57,320 bases of DNA. It comes from Clostridia bacterium. Its GTDB lineage: Bacteria; Bacillota; Clostridia; Christensenellales; CAG-138. The translations under genes were made by a program, and so were the position numbers. Below, in pieces: positions 42,107 to 52,807 of this stretch. The DNA is taken from the NCBI GenBank assembly GCA_017416425.1, contig JAFQCL010000033.1:1-57320 (forward strand). Direction: 5' to 3'. Position 1 is the stretch's first letter; every line of letters begins with the position of its first letter. The notes beneath the pieces are model-generated. The model was given only the letters and a program-made list of their open reading frames with translations, ran no database searches and had not been told where the DNA came from.

Positions 42107-42134
42107 AACATAACTCTGACTGAAAGGATATCAT

Positions 42135-43472
42135 ATGAAAAGCTATGTTCCGAATACGGAGTCAGAACGTCTTGAGATGCTAAATGTTATTGGTCTTAGC
42201 TCAATGGACGAACTGTTTTCCGATATACCTGATGCGCTGAAGCTCGACCGTGATCTTAACATAGGTGACGGTATGAGCGAAGCAGAGCTTAGGCGCGTCT
42301 TTTTAGAATACGCGAAAAAAAATTCCTCCCTACCCATCTTCCGCGGAGCAGGCGCGTATCGCCACTATATTCCTTCTGTAATACCGCATCTTCTTTCAAG
42401 ATCCGAGTTTTACACCGCCTATACTCCCTATCAGCCTGAGATGAGCCAGGGCATGCTCCAGTCCATATTTGAATACCAGACCCTTATGTGCCGTCTTACA
42501 GGTCTGGATGTTTCAAACGCCTCCGTATATGATGGCGCGACTGCAGCAGCGGAAGCCACACTCATGATGCGTGACGCGAAAAGAAAAGCCAAGATACTCT
42601 TAAGCCTTGGACTTGCGCCCGATGTACGCGCAACGATCAAGACCTATGCGCACGCTGCGAAGATCGAAATAGTGGAAATACCGCTTGATAATACAGGTCG
42701 TACCGATATCGAAGCACTTCGCGAAAACGCAAACGGCTTTGCCGGAGCGATAATCGCAAATCCCAATTTTTACGGAAACCTTGAGGACATGACGCTGCTC
42801 ACCAATACCGTACACGAGCTGGGCGGTCTTATGACAAGCTATGTAAACCCCATCTCCATCGGACTTATCAAGCGTCCCGGTGACTACGGCGCTGATATAG
42901 CAGTAGGAGACGCGCAGCCGCTTGGCATGCCTCTTATGTTTGGCGGACCCTACTGCGGTTTTATGTGCGCCACTCAAAAGCTTATACGAAATCTTCCCGG
43001 AAGGATCGCAGGACAAACCTGTGATAAGGACGGCAATCGCGTATTCGTGCTCACACTTCAGGCAAGAGAGCAACACATACGCCGTGAGAAAGCATCCTCC
43101 AATATATGCTCAAACCAGATGCTCTGCGCTATAATGGCAAGCATGTATCTTTCCGTCATGGGGCCCTCCGGCATGCGTGAGGTCGCAAATCAGAATCTGC
43201 AAAAGGCGCATTATCTGGCAGAAGGTCTATCCCAGATAAAGGGTATAAAGCTTCGCTATGAAAATACTCCCTTCTTCAATGAATTCGTTATAGATCTTGA
43301 CAAGGATGTTATAGCCGTAAATGCCGCATTGAAGGCAAAAGGATATGTAGGCGGGCTGCGCCTTAACTACTATGGCGGCAATGACAATGGCATGCTTATA
43401 TGCGCCACTGAAATGAACACTCGTGAGGAGATCGATGGTCTTCTTGCAGCGCTTGAGGAGGTAATGAGATGA
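42135..43472 (+). CDS. gcvPA: glycine dehydrogenase (decarboxylating) subunit 1
   Basis: N-terminal half of the P protein, split as in many Firmicutes and archaea. 445 residues. [45 protein letters not shown] and [11 protein letters not shown] are family hallmarks. With GcvPB it decarboxylates glycine on PLP and loads the aminomethyl group on GcvH. AAAGGATA precedes the start. Its last bases overlap the gcvPB start (ATGA). Confidence 0.97.
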   Translation: MKSYVPNTESERLEMLNVIGLSSMDELFSDIPDALKLDRDLNIGDGMSEAELRRVFLEYAKKNSSLPIFRGAGAYRHYIPSVIPHLLSRSEFYTAYTPYQPEMSQGMLQSIFEYQTLMCRLTGLDVSNASVYDGATAAAEATLMMRDAKRKAKILLSLGLAPDVRATIKTYAHAAKIEIVEIPLDNTGRTDIEALRENANGFAGAIIANPNFYGNLEDMTLLTNTVHELGGLMTSYVNPISIGLIKRPGDYGADIAVGDAQPLGMPLMFGGPYCGFMCATQKLIRNLPGRIAGQTCDKDGNRVFVLTLQAREQHIRREKASSNICSNQMLCAIMASMYLSVMGPSGMREVANQNLQKAHYLAEGLSQIKGIKLRYENTPFFNEFVIDLDKDVIAVNAALKAKGYVGGLRLNYYGGNDNGMLICATEMNTREEIDGLLAALEEVMR

Positions 43473-44914
43473 GAAGCGAATATAAGCTTATTTTCGAACG
43501 TTCCCACGCGGGCAGAAAGGGATATGATCTCCCGAAGCTTGATGTACCGGAGCTTGACAGCCTGATCCCTTCGGATATGCAGCGGACAGAAGACCTGAAG
43601 CTTCCTGAAATAGCCGAGATTGATCTTGTGCGTCACTATACTAACCTTTCACGCAGAAATTTCGGTGTTGATAATGGTTTTTATCCTCTTGGCTCCTGCA
43701 CCATGAAATATAATCCCAAGATCAACGAGGAGATGCCTGCGCTATTTTCCGATCTGCATCCCCTTCTTGACGGGGATATGGCTCAGGGTGCGCTTGAGCT
43801 CATGCTCGATATGGATAAGGCGCTGTGCGAGATCACCGGCATGGATAAATTCACGCTTCAGCCTGCCGCAGGCGCGCATGGCGAGTATACAGGTCTCATG
43901 ATCATAAAGGCCTACCACGAAATGCGTCAGGATACCGCTCGTAATGTAATAATCGTTCCCGATGCCGCCCATGGTACCAACCCTGCATCCGCTGTTATGG
44001 CAGGCTTTAAAACCCGTGAAATAAAGTCAAATCCCGATGGCGGTGTTGATCTTGATGCGCTTCGAGCTGCGGTAGGTCCCGATGTTGCGGGTCTTATGCT
44101 CACAAACCCCTCAACGCTTGGCCTTTTTGAAACCAACATAAAGGAGATCGCGAATATAGTACACGAAGCAGGCGGTCTTCTCTATTATGACGGCGCAAAC
44201 CTCAATGCTATCATGGGCATAGCTCGCCCCGGCGACATGGGATTTGACGTAGTTCACCTTAATCTTCATAAGACTTTCTCTACACCGCATGGCGGCGGCG
44301 GCCCCGGCTCCGGACCTGTTGGCGTGAAGAAAGAGCTTATCCCCTACCTCCCCTACCCGGTCGTAATGTCACATCATAATGGTCCTGCCGTTCTTGACTA
44401 TGACCGTCCGCTTTCCATCGGTAAGGTAAAGAATTTCTTCGGAAATTTCGGCGTGATCGTAAAAGCATACGCATACATACTGTCACTTGGCGGAAAAGGT
44501 CTGCGTGAAGCCAGCGAAAATGCCGTATTAAACGCAAATTATGTGTTCCACCACTTAAAGGGTATATATGGCGTGCCGCATGACCGCATCTGCATGCATG
44601 AGTGCGTGATCGAGCCCGGCGAACTGCTTTCGCTTGGTGTGCATACCACCGATATCGCAAAGGCGCTCATAGATCGCGGTTATCATCCCATGACCATCTA
44701 CTTCCCGCTCATAGTGCATGAAGCCATGATGATAGAGCCCACCGAATCCGAAAGCCGTGAAACGCTTGATGAGTTCATAGCGGCCATGCGCGATATAGCA
44801 AGGGTAGCAAAAGAGAACCCAGAAGCGCTGCATGAAGCGCCTGTTAACACTCCTGTCGGCCGTCCCGATGAGGTCATGGCGGCAAGAAAGCCCATCGTAA
44901 AATACGAGGACTAA
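43469..44914 (+). CDS. gcvPB: glycine dehydrogenase (decarboxylating) subunit 2
   Basis: PLP-binding half of the split P protein, 481 residues. The PLP lysine is Lys268 in [38 protein letters not shown] sequence and HGTNPASA are further hallmarks. Overlaps gcvPA by 4 bp and is followed 24 bp later by a strong terminator. High use of GGC/GCC and CTT codons is a little more biased than neighbours, consistent with high expression. Confidence 0.97.
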   Translation: MRSEYKLIFERSHAGRKGYDLPKLDVPELDSLIPSDMQRTEDLKLPEIAEIDLVRHYTNLSRRNFGVDNGFYPLGSCTMKYNPKINEEMPALFSDLHPLLDGDMAQGALELMLDMDKALCEITGMDKFTLQPAAGAHGEYTGLMIIKAYHEMRQDTARNVIIVPDAAHGTNPASAVMAGFKTREIKSNPDGGVDLDALRAAVGPDVAGLMLTNPSTLGLFETNIKEIANIVHEAGGLLYYDGANLNAIMGIARPGDMGFDVVHLNLHKTFSTPHGGGGPGSGPVGVKKELIPYLPYPVVMSHHNGPAVLDYDRPLSIGKVKNFFGNFGVIVKAYAYILSLGGKGLREASENAVLNANYVFHHLKGIYGVPHDRICMHECVIEPGELLSLGVHTTDIAKALIDRGYHPMTIYFPLIVHEAMMIEPTESESRETLDEFIAAMRDIARVAKENPEALHEAPVNTPVGRPDEVMAARKPIVKYED

Positions 44915-44938
44915 TTATAACAAGTTAAATAGTATTCG

Positions 44939-44968
44939 GCGAACCGTGACACTTGCGGTTCGCTTTTT
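44939..44968 (+). terminator. terminator of the gcv operon
   Basis: Stem GCGAACCG/CGGTTCGC (44939-44946 with 44956-44963) followed by TTTTTATTTG. Confidence 0.93.
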
Positions 44969-45023
44969 ATTTGTACTTTATACGGCTAAATATTCATATG
45001 CTGTCACTAAAGGGGGTGATTTC

Positions 45024-46115
45024 TTGAGCATAGGGCTTTTTATTGTCTCAATTTTTCTGTATGTCATTTTGCTGATATTCTTTAAGGACTCAATGGCTGC
45101 CGCGCAAAGCGGTTTTTTGCTCTGGCTAAATTCCGTAATGCCTGCGCTGTTTCCTTTCATGGTATGCACATATGTCATGCAATCATCTGGAGTGATCTCA
45201 TACATAGCCGAGAGGCTGTTTTCCGCAAAAAGGCTTATTACCCGCTTTTTACTGTTGCTTTTTGTATTCACGCTATGCTCTATAGCGGGAGCGCCCTCGG
45301 GTGCACGCATTTTTGGATCTATGTTTAGCAAAAGCTCTATTAGCAAACGCTATTTAAGCATGCTTGTAGCTTCGTGCAACCAGTTTTCACCAATGTTTAT
45401 AGCAGGAACGCTATGCCTTTCATTTTTAAACGCTCCTGAGCTTTCCATCCCCATAATGATAGCGCACTATGGTTCCGCAGTGCCTATTTTAATACTTCTT
45501 GCGATACAGGTTAAAAACCAATCTATCAGTCTTACGTTTGATATAGTCGAAAAAAGCTCCTTTTTTAACGTACTTTCAAAAGGCTTATCCGATTCATTGT
45601 CCGCAATACTAAAGGTAGGAGCCGCTATAGTATTCTTCATGGTTCTTCAAACGGCTCTTACCCGGCTTTCGGTGATCGATATTATGGCAAAACCACTTAC
45701 GATGATTGGCATCGATAACACCCATGCTCATGCACTCATAACGGGCGCTATAGAGCTTACAAACGGCTGCGCGCTGCTCTCAGGGCAAAATACAACCGAA
45801 ATAAGCGCCGCATACGCTGCGTTTATGCTGAGCTTTGGCGGGGTATGCATATTCATGCAATCGCTTTTATTTTGCAAAGTATCCCCATCTACATATTTTG
45901 CTACAAAAGCGATCCAGGGGTGTATAGCCTATTTTATATGTCGTCTTGTGACCCCTCTCTTCTTCACAGCCAAGTCTGTTTTTGCGCAAATAGATACGGA
46001 TGCTGCTTTTCTTCATTCGACAGGTGTTTTTGCTATGATCTGCGCCTCTTTGATATCCGGATGCGCGCTTTTTATAGTATGCCACTGCATGCGAAGAAAA
46101 CGAAGGCTGATCTAA
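45024..46115 (+). CDS. ylbJ: YlbJ-like sporulation membrane protein
   Basis: A 363-residue polytopic protein of the nucleoside-recognition (Gate) family, YlbJ type, needed for spore cortex in Bacillus. About eight membrane segments. Landmarks: AAQSGFLLWLNSVMPALFPFMV, GAPSGARIFGSMF near 95 and AIELTNGCALLSG near 250. The likely start is TTG at 45024: AGGGGGTGAT lies seven bases upstream, whereas an earlier GTG (44946) falls inside the gcv terminator. Next to coaD and rsmD as in Bacillus (ylbH-coaD-ylbJ), but here on the opposite strand. Confidence 0.85.
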   Translation: MSIGLFIVSIFLYVILLIFFKDSMAAAQSGFLLWLNSVMPALFPFMVCTYVMQSSGVISYIAERLFSAKRLITRFLLLLFVFTLCSIAGAPSGARIFGSMFSKSSISKRYLSMLVASCNQFSPMFIAGTLCLSFLNAPELSIPIMIAHYGSAVPILILLAIQVKNQSISLTFDIVEKSSFFNVLSKGLSDSLSAILKVGAAIVFFMVLQTALTRLSVIDIMAKPLTMIGIDNTHAHALITGAIELTNGCALLSGQNTTEISAAYAAFMLSFGGVCIFMQSLLFCKVSPSTYFATKAIQGCIAYFICRLVTPLFFTAKSVFAQIDTDAAFLHSTGVFAMICASLISGCALFIVCHCMRRKRRLI

Positions 46116-46119
46116 CGCA

Positions 46120-46146
46120 AAAGAGGGTGAAGCATCCACCCTCTTT
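46120..46146. terminator. shared bidirectional terminator
   Basis: AAAGAGGGTG (46120-46129) pairs with CACCCTCTTT (46137-46146) between convergent ylbJ and the coiled-coil gene. T-runs are short on both sides (TTTGTC and TTTTGCG). Confidence 0.75.
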
Positions 46147-46169
46147 GTCATAAAGCTTAAAATCTGTCA

Positions 46170-47123
46170 TTAAATATCATCGTCCTCATCATCATCGTCA
46201 TCCGTTACAGTACCAACTATGAACGACTTGACCTTACCAAATATTCCGCCCCTTTTCTTGGGCTTGTCTTCATCTTCATCAACTCGATTTTGCAGTATCT
46301 CGTCAAATTCCGCCTGCTCCTCTGTTTTAAAACTTGCTGAAGCGGGTTCAGGCTTCTGCTGTGAAACGGAGCTATTTTGCTGCGCCACCGGGCTTACCCT
46401 TTGCTGTGGCTCGGCGTTTTTTTGCTGCGGAGGTTGCACCTTTTGCTCCTGATCAATCGAAGCGGCTTTAGCTGCATTCGGTTCATCGGGTATCATAGAT
46501 TCATTCAGCTCCTTCCTGTTTTCTTCAAGCATAGTTCTTATGCTTGCAAGCTGCTTTTCATGAGCCAAAAGCATCCTTGAGACCTCTTTCATTATATTAT
46601 CCGCATAGACCAGCGACTCATTGTATACCATTTTTGCACTGGCTTCCGCCTTAGCTTTTACCGCGGCTCCTCTGCGCTGAGCCTCGCTATAAACACTTTG
46701 CTCAGCTATCAAGCGCTCATACTCCAAAACAGCAGCGTCCTGTATCTCCATAGCGCGTCTTCTTGCGGATGATACGATTTGATTTGCTTCCTGTTGGGCA
46801 CTCTCAATTATATCTTCAGCATTAGCTTGGGCGTTGCTTATAAGCTCCTGTGCCCGATTTTCAGAATCCTGAGTGAGCATATCAGCCTGATTTTCCGCAC
46901 CCTCAACTATCCTGTCAGCCTCAATAAGTACGCCGTTTGCTCTTCTGACATCCTCAGCTATAACAGCACGAACATCAGCTAAAAGCTCCTTTATATCCTG
47001 TATACTTACTACCCTCTTGTCGTTTCCACCAAATGTAGGTCTTGGACTTTCCTCGATCAATTCTTCGATATGTTTTAAAATATCATATATCCCAATGCTG
47101 TATTCATTATTATTCGCGCTCAT
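46170..47123 (-). CDS. coiled-coil protein with acidic tail, unknown function
   Basis: A 317-residue cytosolic protein. Residues about 10-30 and 45-65 are helical; about 65-215 form a long, heptad-rich coiled coil with Ala/Glu/Arg repeats resembling ATP synthase subunit b or DivIVA-like proteins (RVVSIQDIKELLADVR then QADMLTQDSENRAQEL). Residues 216-265 are Gln/Pro-rich and probably disordered. The end is an amphipathic GGIFGKVKSFIVG and a DDDDDEDDD tail. No catalytic motif is seen. It overlaps coaD by 14 bp, so it is the third gene of rsmD-coaD-X. Similar proteins sit in this place in other clostridia; a role in division or membrane organisation is only a guess. Confidence 0.75.
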   Translation of the reverse strand: MSANNNEYSIGIYDILKHIEELIEESPRPTFGGNDKRVVSIQDIKELLADVRAVIAEDVRRANGVLIEADRIVEGAENQADMLTQDSENRAQELISNAQANAEDIIESAQQEANQIVSSARRRAMEIQDAAVLEYERLIAEQSVYSEAQRRGAAVKAKAEASAKMVYNESLVYADNIMKEVSRMLLAHEKQLASIRTMLEENRKELNESMIPDEPNAAKAASIDQEQKVQPPQQKNAEPQQRVSPVAQQNSSVSQQKPEPASASFKTEEQAEFDEILQNRVDEDEDKPKKRGGIFGKVKSFIVGTVTDDDDDEDDDI

Positions 47124-47607
47124 ACCTCAACATCCTTTCCTCAATTGCTTCAATATTTACATCGGGAACCATGCCCCGAATACTTCTTCCATAGCCCGCT
47201 ATCTCGCGGACGATACTTGAGCTTATGTGAATAAATTGCGGACTTGCCTGGAAATACACCGTATCCAAATCCGGCAAAAGCTCTTTATTTACGGTTTCAA
47301 GCGCACGCTCATATTCGACATCAAATGAGTTTCTTATGCCTCTAACGATCGTATCTATCCCATATTCCCTGCAGCAATCTACCAGCAGACCGCCAAAGGA
47401 TATTACCTTAACATTGTCTATCCCACATGCGCCCAGTGCGTCCTCTATCTGCCGTTTTCTCTCTTCTAGCGTAAATATTGGTTTTTTAGCGGCATTTTTC
47501 AAAATAGCAACATAAATAACATCGAATATGCGCGCTGCGCGCTTCACCACATCAAGGTGCCCCAGTGTAAATGGGTCAAAGGTTCCCGATACCATCGCCT
47601 TTTTCAT
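47110..47607 (-). CDS. coaD: phosphopantetheine adenylyltransferase
   Basis: Makes dephospho-CoA from 4'-phosphopantetheine and ATP, 165 residues. SGTFDPFTLGHLDVVKRA carries the (T/H)xGH nucleotidyltransferase motif, and IVRGIRNSFDVEYE and SSSIVREIA are family blocks. The start at 47607 follows GGCGGAG and overlaps rsmD by 4 bp. Confidence 0.97.
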   Translation of the reverse strand: MKKAMVSGTFDPFTLGHLDVVKRAARIFDVIYVAILKNAAKKPIFTLEERKRQIEDALGACGIDNVKVISFGGLLVDCCREYGIDTIVRGIRNSFDVEYERALETVNKELLPDLDTVYFQASPQFIHISSSIVREIAGYGRSIRGMVPDVNIEAIEERMLRYERE

Positions 47608-48155
47608 GTAAGCTCCGCCTTTCTTATAAGAGTGACAGCCGCTGCCGCGTATTTTTTGGTTTTTACAGCACAAAAGCCTTCAGGCATACATACCAAAAGC
47701 CCGGGATCATGCTCTAAAATTATAGTTCCTCCATCGTTTAAAAGCTCTAGAGAAGCTATCAGTAAAAGCGCCTCAGCAACATAACCGGCGGCATACGGAG
47801 GGTCTAAAAAGATGAGGTCAAAGCGCTCATTTTTTCGTTTAAGCGACTTAAGCATATCCTGAAAGTCGCTTCTATACACCTCGCCTTTAAGGCCAAGGCT
47901 CTTTAAATTTTCCTTAATTATTGAAACACAATTAAAAGCCACATCACAAAAAACAACCCTTTTTGCTCCTCTGGATAAGGCCTCAAGACCCATTCCGCCC
48001 GATCCTGCAAAAAGGTCTAGAGCAACACGACCAAATACCTCAAACTGAACCATGCCAAATATTGCCTCACGCACCCTATCAAGAGTGGGCCGCGTATCCA
48101 TACCTTCAGGCGCTTTAAAAATGCGACCCCTGCAATCTCCGGCAATTATTCGCAC
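47604..48155 (-). CDS. rsmD: 16S rRNA (guanine966-N2)-methyltransferase RsmD
   Basis: A 183-residue SAM methyltransferase. RIIAGDCRGR is the family opening, DLFAGSGGMGLEALSRGAK the SAM site, and DLIFLDPPY carries the catalytic (D/N)PPY. The start is probably GTG at 48155, with GGAGG seven bases upstream, rather than another GTG five codons earlier. First gene of rsmD-coaD-coiled-coil, with a near-perfect promoter. Confidence 0.95.
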   Translation of the reverse strand: MRIIAGDCRGRIFKAPEGMDTRPTLDRVREAIFGMVQFEVFGRVALDLFAGSGGMGLEALSRGAKRVVFCDVAFNCVSIIKENLKSLGLKGEVYRSDFQDMLKSLKRKNERFDLIFLDPPYAAGYVAEALLLIASLELLNDGGTIILEHDPGLLVCMPEGFCAVKTKKYAAAAVTLIRKAELT

Positions 48156-48187
48156 AGTTATCCTCCACACAAATTCTCATTAGAATT

Positions 48188-48216
48188 ATTATATACCGAC
48201 AAAGTTTATATTTCAA
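48188..48216 (-). promoter_or_regulatory. sigma-A promoter of rsmD
   Basis: Minus strand -35 TTGAAA (48211-48216), 17 bp spacer, -10 TATAAT (48188-48193). Confidence 0.75.
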
Positions 48217-48278
48217 GCTACTTTTTGTAATATACCAAGCCTCTGATACCTCTTATACAAGCCTTTGTCTATCTATGG

Positions 48279-49460
<1,182 letters not shown>

Positions 49461-49555
49461 AAATAGATTTTTAAACCTGTGTTTTGTGATTTTTCAGTCT
49501 GCCTGCTACCCACAAAGAAAGGAAACTTTCGCCGCACGAAGGTAATACAACAACA

Positions 49556-50020
49556 ATGGAGCTAACATTAAACACAGAGCAGGATATGATACGCCTTGGC
49601 CAAATTATAGGTAAAAAGCTTCACGGCGGACTTTTTATCGCGCTCTTTGGAGACCTTGGGGCAGGTAAGACCACGCTTGTAAAGGGCATTGCTGAATACT
49701 TTAGAATAGACCATATACAGAGCCCTACCTTTACCATTGTAAGGGAGTATGACGCACATGGAATTAGGCTTTGTCATTTCGATGCCTACAGGCTAGGCGA
49801 TTCAGATGAGCTTTATGCTATAGGCTTTGATGATTACTTGACCGATGACTCCGTTATCATAATGGAATGGCCTCAAAATGTCTTAGATGCGCTTCCAAAT
49901 GATAGACTTAACATAAGCTTAAATGGAAGCGGAAACGAGCCACGATATGTCAGCATCGAGCCCATCGGAGCAAAGCACTCTGAATTTTACGGCAATATAA
50001 TCAAGGAGTTATCTTTATGA
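49556..50020 (+). CDS. tsaE: tRNA threonylcarbamoyladenosine biosynthesis ATPase TsaE
   Basis: P-loop ATPase partner of TsaB/TsaD in t6A synthesis, 154 residues. The P-loop GDLGAGKTT is at 32-40; SPTFTIVREY and HFDAYRL are family blocks. GAAGG lies about 12 bases upstream. Overlaps tsaB by 4 bp. Confidence 0.96.
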   Translation: MELTLNTEQDMIRLGQIIGKKLHGGLFIALFGDLGAGKTTLVKGIAEYFRIDHIQSPTFTIVREYDAHGIRLCHFDAYRLGDSDELYAIGFDDYLTDDSVIIMEWPQNVLDALPNDRLNISLNGSGNEPRYVSIEPIGAKHSEFYGNIIKELSL

Positions 50021-50682
50021 ACATACTTGCTATATCGAGCTCTTGCGAAACTGCATCTGCAGCCGCGCTATATAACGAAAACACGCTTGAGCTCAAAAGC
50101 GTTTCGCCTCGAGGGGGACATTCTCAGATATTGATGCCGCTTATCGATGAGCTGCTCTTTAAGCTTGGCGCAGATATGAAGGCTTTTGATCTGATCGCCG
50201 TAGATATAGGCCCCGGCTCATTTACTGGCGTTAGAATAGGTGTATGCGCAGCAAATGCCATAGGCCTTGCCTGTAAAAAGCCGATACTCGGTATAAGCTC
50301 ACTAAACGCGCTTCGCTATTCCCTAAGCGAGCCAAAGCAGGGCGCCATTTGCTCACTTATCGACTGCCGCAATAAAAATGGCTATGCTTCGCTGCATATG
50401 GATGGCGTATGCAAAATCCCTGAAAGCGCCGTTGTAATAGAAGATATGCTAAAAGGGCTTCCAAATGATGTGACATTTGTTGGAAACGGCGCGATAATGC
50501 ATAGGGAGTTGGTTTTAGATGTGCTAAAGCGGCCTATCATTTCAGATATAGACACGGTATTATCCTCAAGCATTATAAGAGCGGCGCTTGATACACCCTC
50601 TTCAGAGTACCGCACAGAGGTATTTCCAATGTATCTTCGCCCATCGCAGGCAGAAAGGATGAAGAATGCGGAAAAGCGATAG
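50017..50682 (+). CDS. tsaB: tRNA threonylcarbamoyladenosine biosynthesis protein TsaB
   Basis: ASKHA-fold scaffold that dimerises with TsaD. 221 residues. LAISSSCETASAAL and DIGPGSFTGVRIG are hallmarks, as is SEYRTEVFPMYLRPSQAER at the end (the usual PxYlR). Coupled to tsaE and overlapping rimI by 17 bp. Confidence 0.95.
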   Translation: MNILAISSSCETASAAALYNENTLELKSVSPRGGHSQILMPLIDELLFKLGADMKAFDLIAVDIGPGSFTGVRIGVCAANAIGLACKKPILGISSLNALRYSLSEPKQGAICSLIDCRNKNGYASLHMDGVCKIPESAVVIEDMLKGLPNDVTFVGNGAIMHRELVLDVLKRPIISDIDTVLSSSIIRAALDTPSSEYRTEVFPMYLRPSQAERMKNAEKR

Positions 50683-51160
50683 TGAGCTCATCATACGATA
50701 TATGAATTACGATGATATAAAGGCGGTACATGAGCTTGAATGTTTAAGCTTTAAAACGCCCTGGCCTCCTTCGGCTTTTGAGGATGAGCTGAAAAATGAA
50801 GTAGCGGTATATTTAGTTGCGGAAATAGGTAATGAAATTGCCGGCTATGTTGGCTCATGGGTATTCCTCGGCGAATGCCATATAAACAATATAGCGACCG
50901 CACCTTCATATCGCGGTATGGGCATTGCCAGACGCATGCTTCTTAAGCTTATGTCCATAGCATATAAAAAAGGCGCTTTAGGTATGACGCTTGAGGTACG
51001 CGAACACAATGAACCTGCCAAAAAGCTATATGAGAAGCTCAATTTCACATATGCCGGCAAGCGAAAAAAATATTATTCCGATACCGGCGAAGACGCATAT
51101 GTCATGTGGAATAATGACATACTTGCAACCATTGTATTAAATGGAGGTGATAAGGCGTGA
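50666..51160 (+). CDS. rimI: GNAT acetyltransferase RimI-like
   Basis: A 164-residue GNAT N-acetyltransferase, RimI type, which acetylates the N-terminus of ribosomal protein S18 in E. coli. Landmarks: ELECLSFKTPWPPSAF, HINNIATAPSYRGMGIARRML (the acetyl-CoA loop RGxGxA) and LEVREHNEPAKKLYEKLNF. AAAGGATG precedes the start. Belongs to the tsaE-tsaB-rimI set that in many genomes is followed by tsaD; here murI follows. Confidence 0.9.
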   Translation: MRKSDSELIIRYMNYDDIKAVHELECLSFKTPWPPSAFEDELKNEVAVYLVAEIGNEIAGYVGSWVFLGECHINNIATAPSYRGMGIARRMLLKLMSIAYKKGALGMTLEVREHNEPAKKLYEKLNFTYAGKRKKYYSDTGEDAYVMWNNDILATIVLNGGDKA

Positions 51161-51933
51161 AACCCATTGGAGTGTTTGATTCGGGGCTTGGCGGAATAAG
51201 CTTTCTGCGCGAAGCAGTTGCTCTTTTACCCGAAGAGAGCTTTATTTACTACGGAGATAATAAAAACGCCCCATACGGCGATAAAGACGAAGCTACGATA
51301 AATCGTCTTGCCCTTTCTTGCGCGAAAAAGCTTTTTGATATGAATGTAAAAGCCATAGTGGTTGCCTGCAATACCGCAACGGGTACGGCAATTAAAAGCC
51401 TTAGGGAGAAGTTTAATATACCCATAATAAGTATGGAACCCGCAATAAAGCCCGCCTGCGAGAAAAAGGGCAGCGGCAAAATATTGATGCTTGCAACTCA
51501 CACCACAACTCATATGGAGCGATATATAAGGCTCCGCGAGAGCATGGAGGATCCGGCGAGGATAATCGATGTTGCCTGCCCCGGTCTTGCGGATCGCATC
51601 GAACACAGCGTATTTGATGAGGATGCGTTTGACGATCTTCTAAGCGGGTATCTTCGTCCCTACGAAGGGATGCAGATCGATAGCATTGTGCTTGGCTGCA
51701 CTCATTATGTATTTATAAAGGATATTATCAAGCGGTACGCAGATATGCATTTTTCAGGCGATGCCACCATATTTGACGGCGGTCTTGGTACCGCGCGTCA
51801 GCTTGATCGTGTGCTTAGGCAGAATAGTATGCGTGAGAGCGAAAAAGCACATGGTGATATACGCTTTTTCACCAGCGGCGATGAAAAAACATTGCTTCCG
51901 ATATTTGATAGGCTGCTTTATGGTAACATGTAA
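51157..51933 (+). CDS. murI: glutamate racemase
   Basis: Makes D-glutamate for peptidoglycan, 258 residues. The two catalytic cysteines are Cys71 in VACNTATG and Cys181 in LGCTHYVF. FDSGLGGISFL opens the protein. The start is GTG at 51157 with a perfect GGAGGTGAT upstream; it overlaps rimI by 4 bp. Last gene of the tsaE operon; no terminator is seen in the 28 bp before the convergent gene. Confidence 0.96.
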   Translation: MKPIGVFDSGLGGISFLREAVALLPEESFIYYGDNKNAPYGDKDEATINRLALSCAKKLFDMNVKAIVVACNTATGTAIKSLREKFNIPIISMEPAIKPACEKKGSGKILMLATHTTTHMERYIRLRESMEDPARIIDVACPGLADRIEHSVFDEDAFDDLLSGYLRPYEGMQIDSIVLGCTHYVFIKDIIKRYADMHFSGDATIFDGGLGTARQLDRVLRQNSMRESEKAHGDIRFFTSGDEKTLLPIFDRLLYGNM

Positions 51934-51961
51934 GTAGGGTAGTGCCTGGCTAATATCGTAC

Positions 51962-52402
51962 TCACCATAGAAGTCTACGCTTCTCGTTTAAATCAGTATC
52001 ATGAACGTATTCATAGCTACCATACCTTTGCTCAACTATTTCGGTTGTTCTTTTAAGCAAATCGGGGTCTTTAATATAAACCCATACATCAACTACATCG
52101 TCAATGAAAATGATGAACTTACAATTGCTGTTTTTAAATTCATCATATAGCTGAATATTATGAGGCTCATCTTCAAACGCCAAAATCGAAACAGTCATAC
52201 AGTAATTTCTTTCTTTGGGCAGTAATTTCATGAGGGTCGCTCCACTGTATATACCTGCTATATCGATTGAATATCCTTTAGAACTATAAATCTCATCGTT
52301 CTTTATAAGCACATTATATCGTGTGATATCGCATGCTTGTAACAGTCTTTCAAGAATAAATCCCCACTCATTTTCAAGTTTAAATGATATGCCGATTATC
52401 AT
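51962..52402 (-). CDS. small soluble protein, possibly DUF2691
   Basis: A 146-residue soluble protein. It opens MIIGISFKLENEWG and ends with a charged stretch closing in Leu-Trp. The layout, with GISF at the start, alternating strands and helices and a final Trp, resembles the DUF2691 family of Bacillota as I remember it. No catalytic motif is evident and no function is known. GGAGGAGGG precedes the start. It stands alone after the bofA terminator and is convergent with murI. Confidence 0.7.
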   Translation of the reverse strand: MIIGISFKLENEWGFILERLLQACDITRYNVLIKNDEIYSSKGYSIDIAGIYSGATLMKLLPKERNYCMTVSILAFEDEPHNIQLYDEFKNSNCKFIIFIDDVVDVWVYIKDPDLLKRTTEIVEQRYGSYEYVHDTDLNEKRRLLW

Positions 52403-52470
52403 AACGCCCTCCTCCGCATCATATTAGCATATATATTTTATAATATCCACCCGATACTGTCAATGATCTG

Positions 52471-52503
52471 AAAAAAACAGAAGCACCATGCTTGATGCTT
52501 CTG
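52471..52503 (-). terminator. terminator of the ahcY-bofA operon
   Basis: Minus strand stem CAGAAGCA/TGCTTCTG (52496-52503 with 52478-52485) followed by TTTTTTT (52477-52471). Confidence 0.93.
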
Positions 52504-52529
52504 CCTTACGCCTGCTTCTTGTTAGATCA

Positions 52530-52790
52530 TCACACGCATCCGACAAGCGAACCTATTATCAACACGATAACGCCCGGTACGCCGAATATACCCGTGATCA
52601 GACAGGTGATCCAGTTAATAGGAAGGGTAATCCCAATAAGGCCGCCTACAAGGTTTACCACAACCAGTATAACACCGCCTATTACCGCATTTATCAAAAG
52701 CTTGATAAATATTTTGATCGACCAGCCAAATATCTTGAACAAAAGAAAAATGCCCAACAATACGGCTGCAATTATAAGCAAATTAGTCAT
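52530..52790 (-). CDS. bofA: BofA-family pro-sigma-K processing inhibitor
   Basis: An 86-residue membrane protein with two to three hydrophobic segments. The C-terminal half with NWITCLITGIFGVPGVIVL matches the BofA family, which holds the SpoIVFB protease inactive until forespore signalling. SpoIVFA/B are not in the window. GGGAGGT precedes the start. It is the fourth gene of the ahcY operon, 17 bp after the putative lipoprotein, and that operon has a sigma-A promoter, which is unusual for a mother-cell gene; a local sigma-E promoter may exist. Confidence 0.85.
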   Translation of the reverse strand: MTNLLIIAAVLLGIFLLFKIFGWSIKIFIKLLINAVIGGVILVVVNLVGGLIGITLPINWITCLITGIFGVPGVIVLIIGSLVGCV

Positions 52791-52807
52791 TAAAAAAACC
52801 TCCCGTT

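Noticed and set aside
44946..45023. Upstream GTG start for YlbJ
   Set aside because: It lies inside the gcv terminator hairpin and has no ribosome site; TTG at 45024 does.
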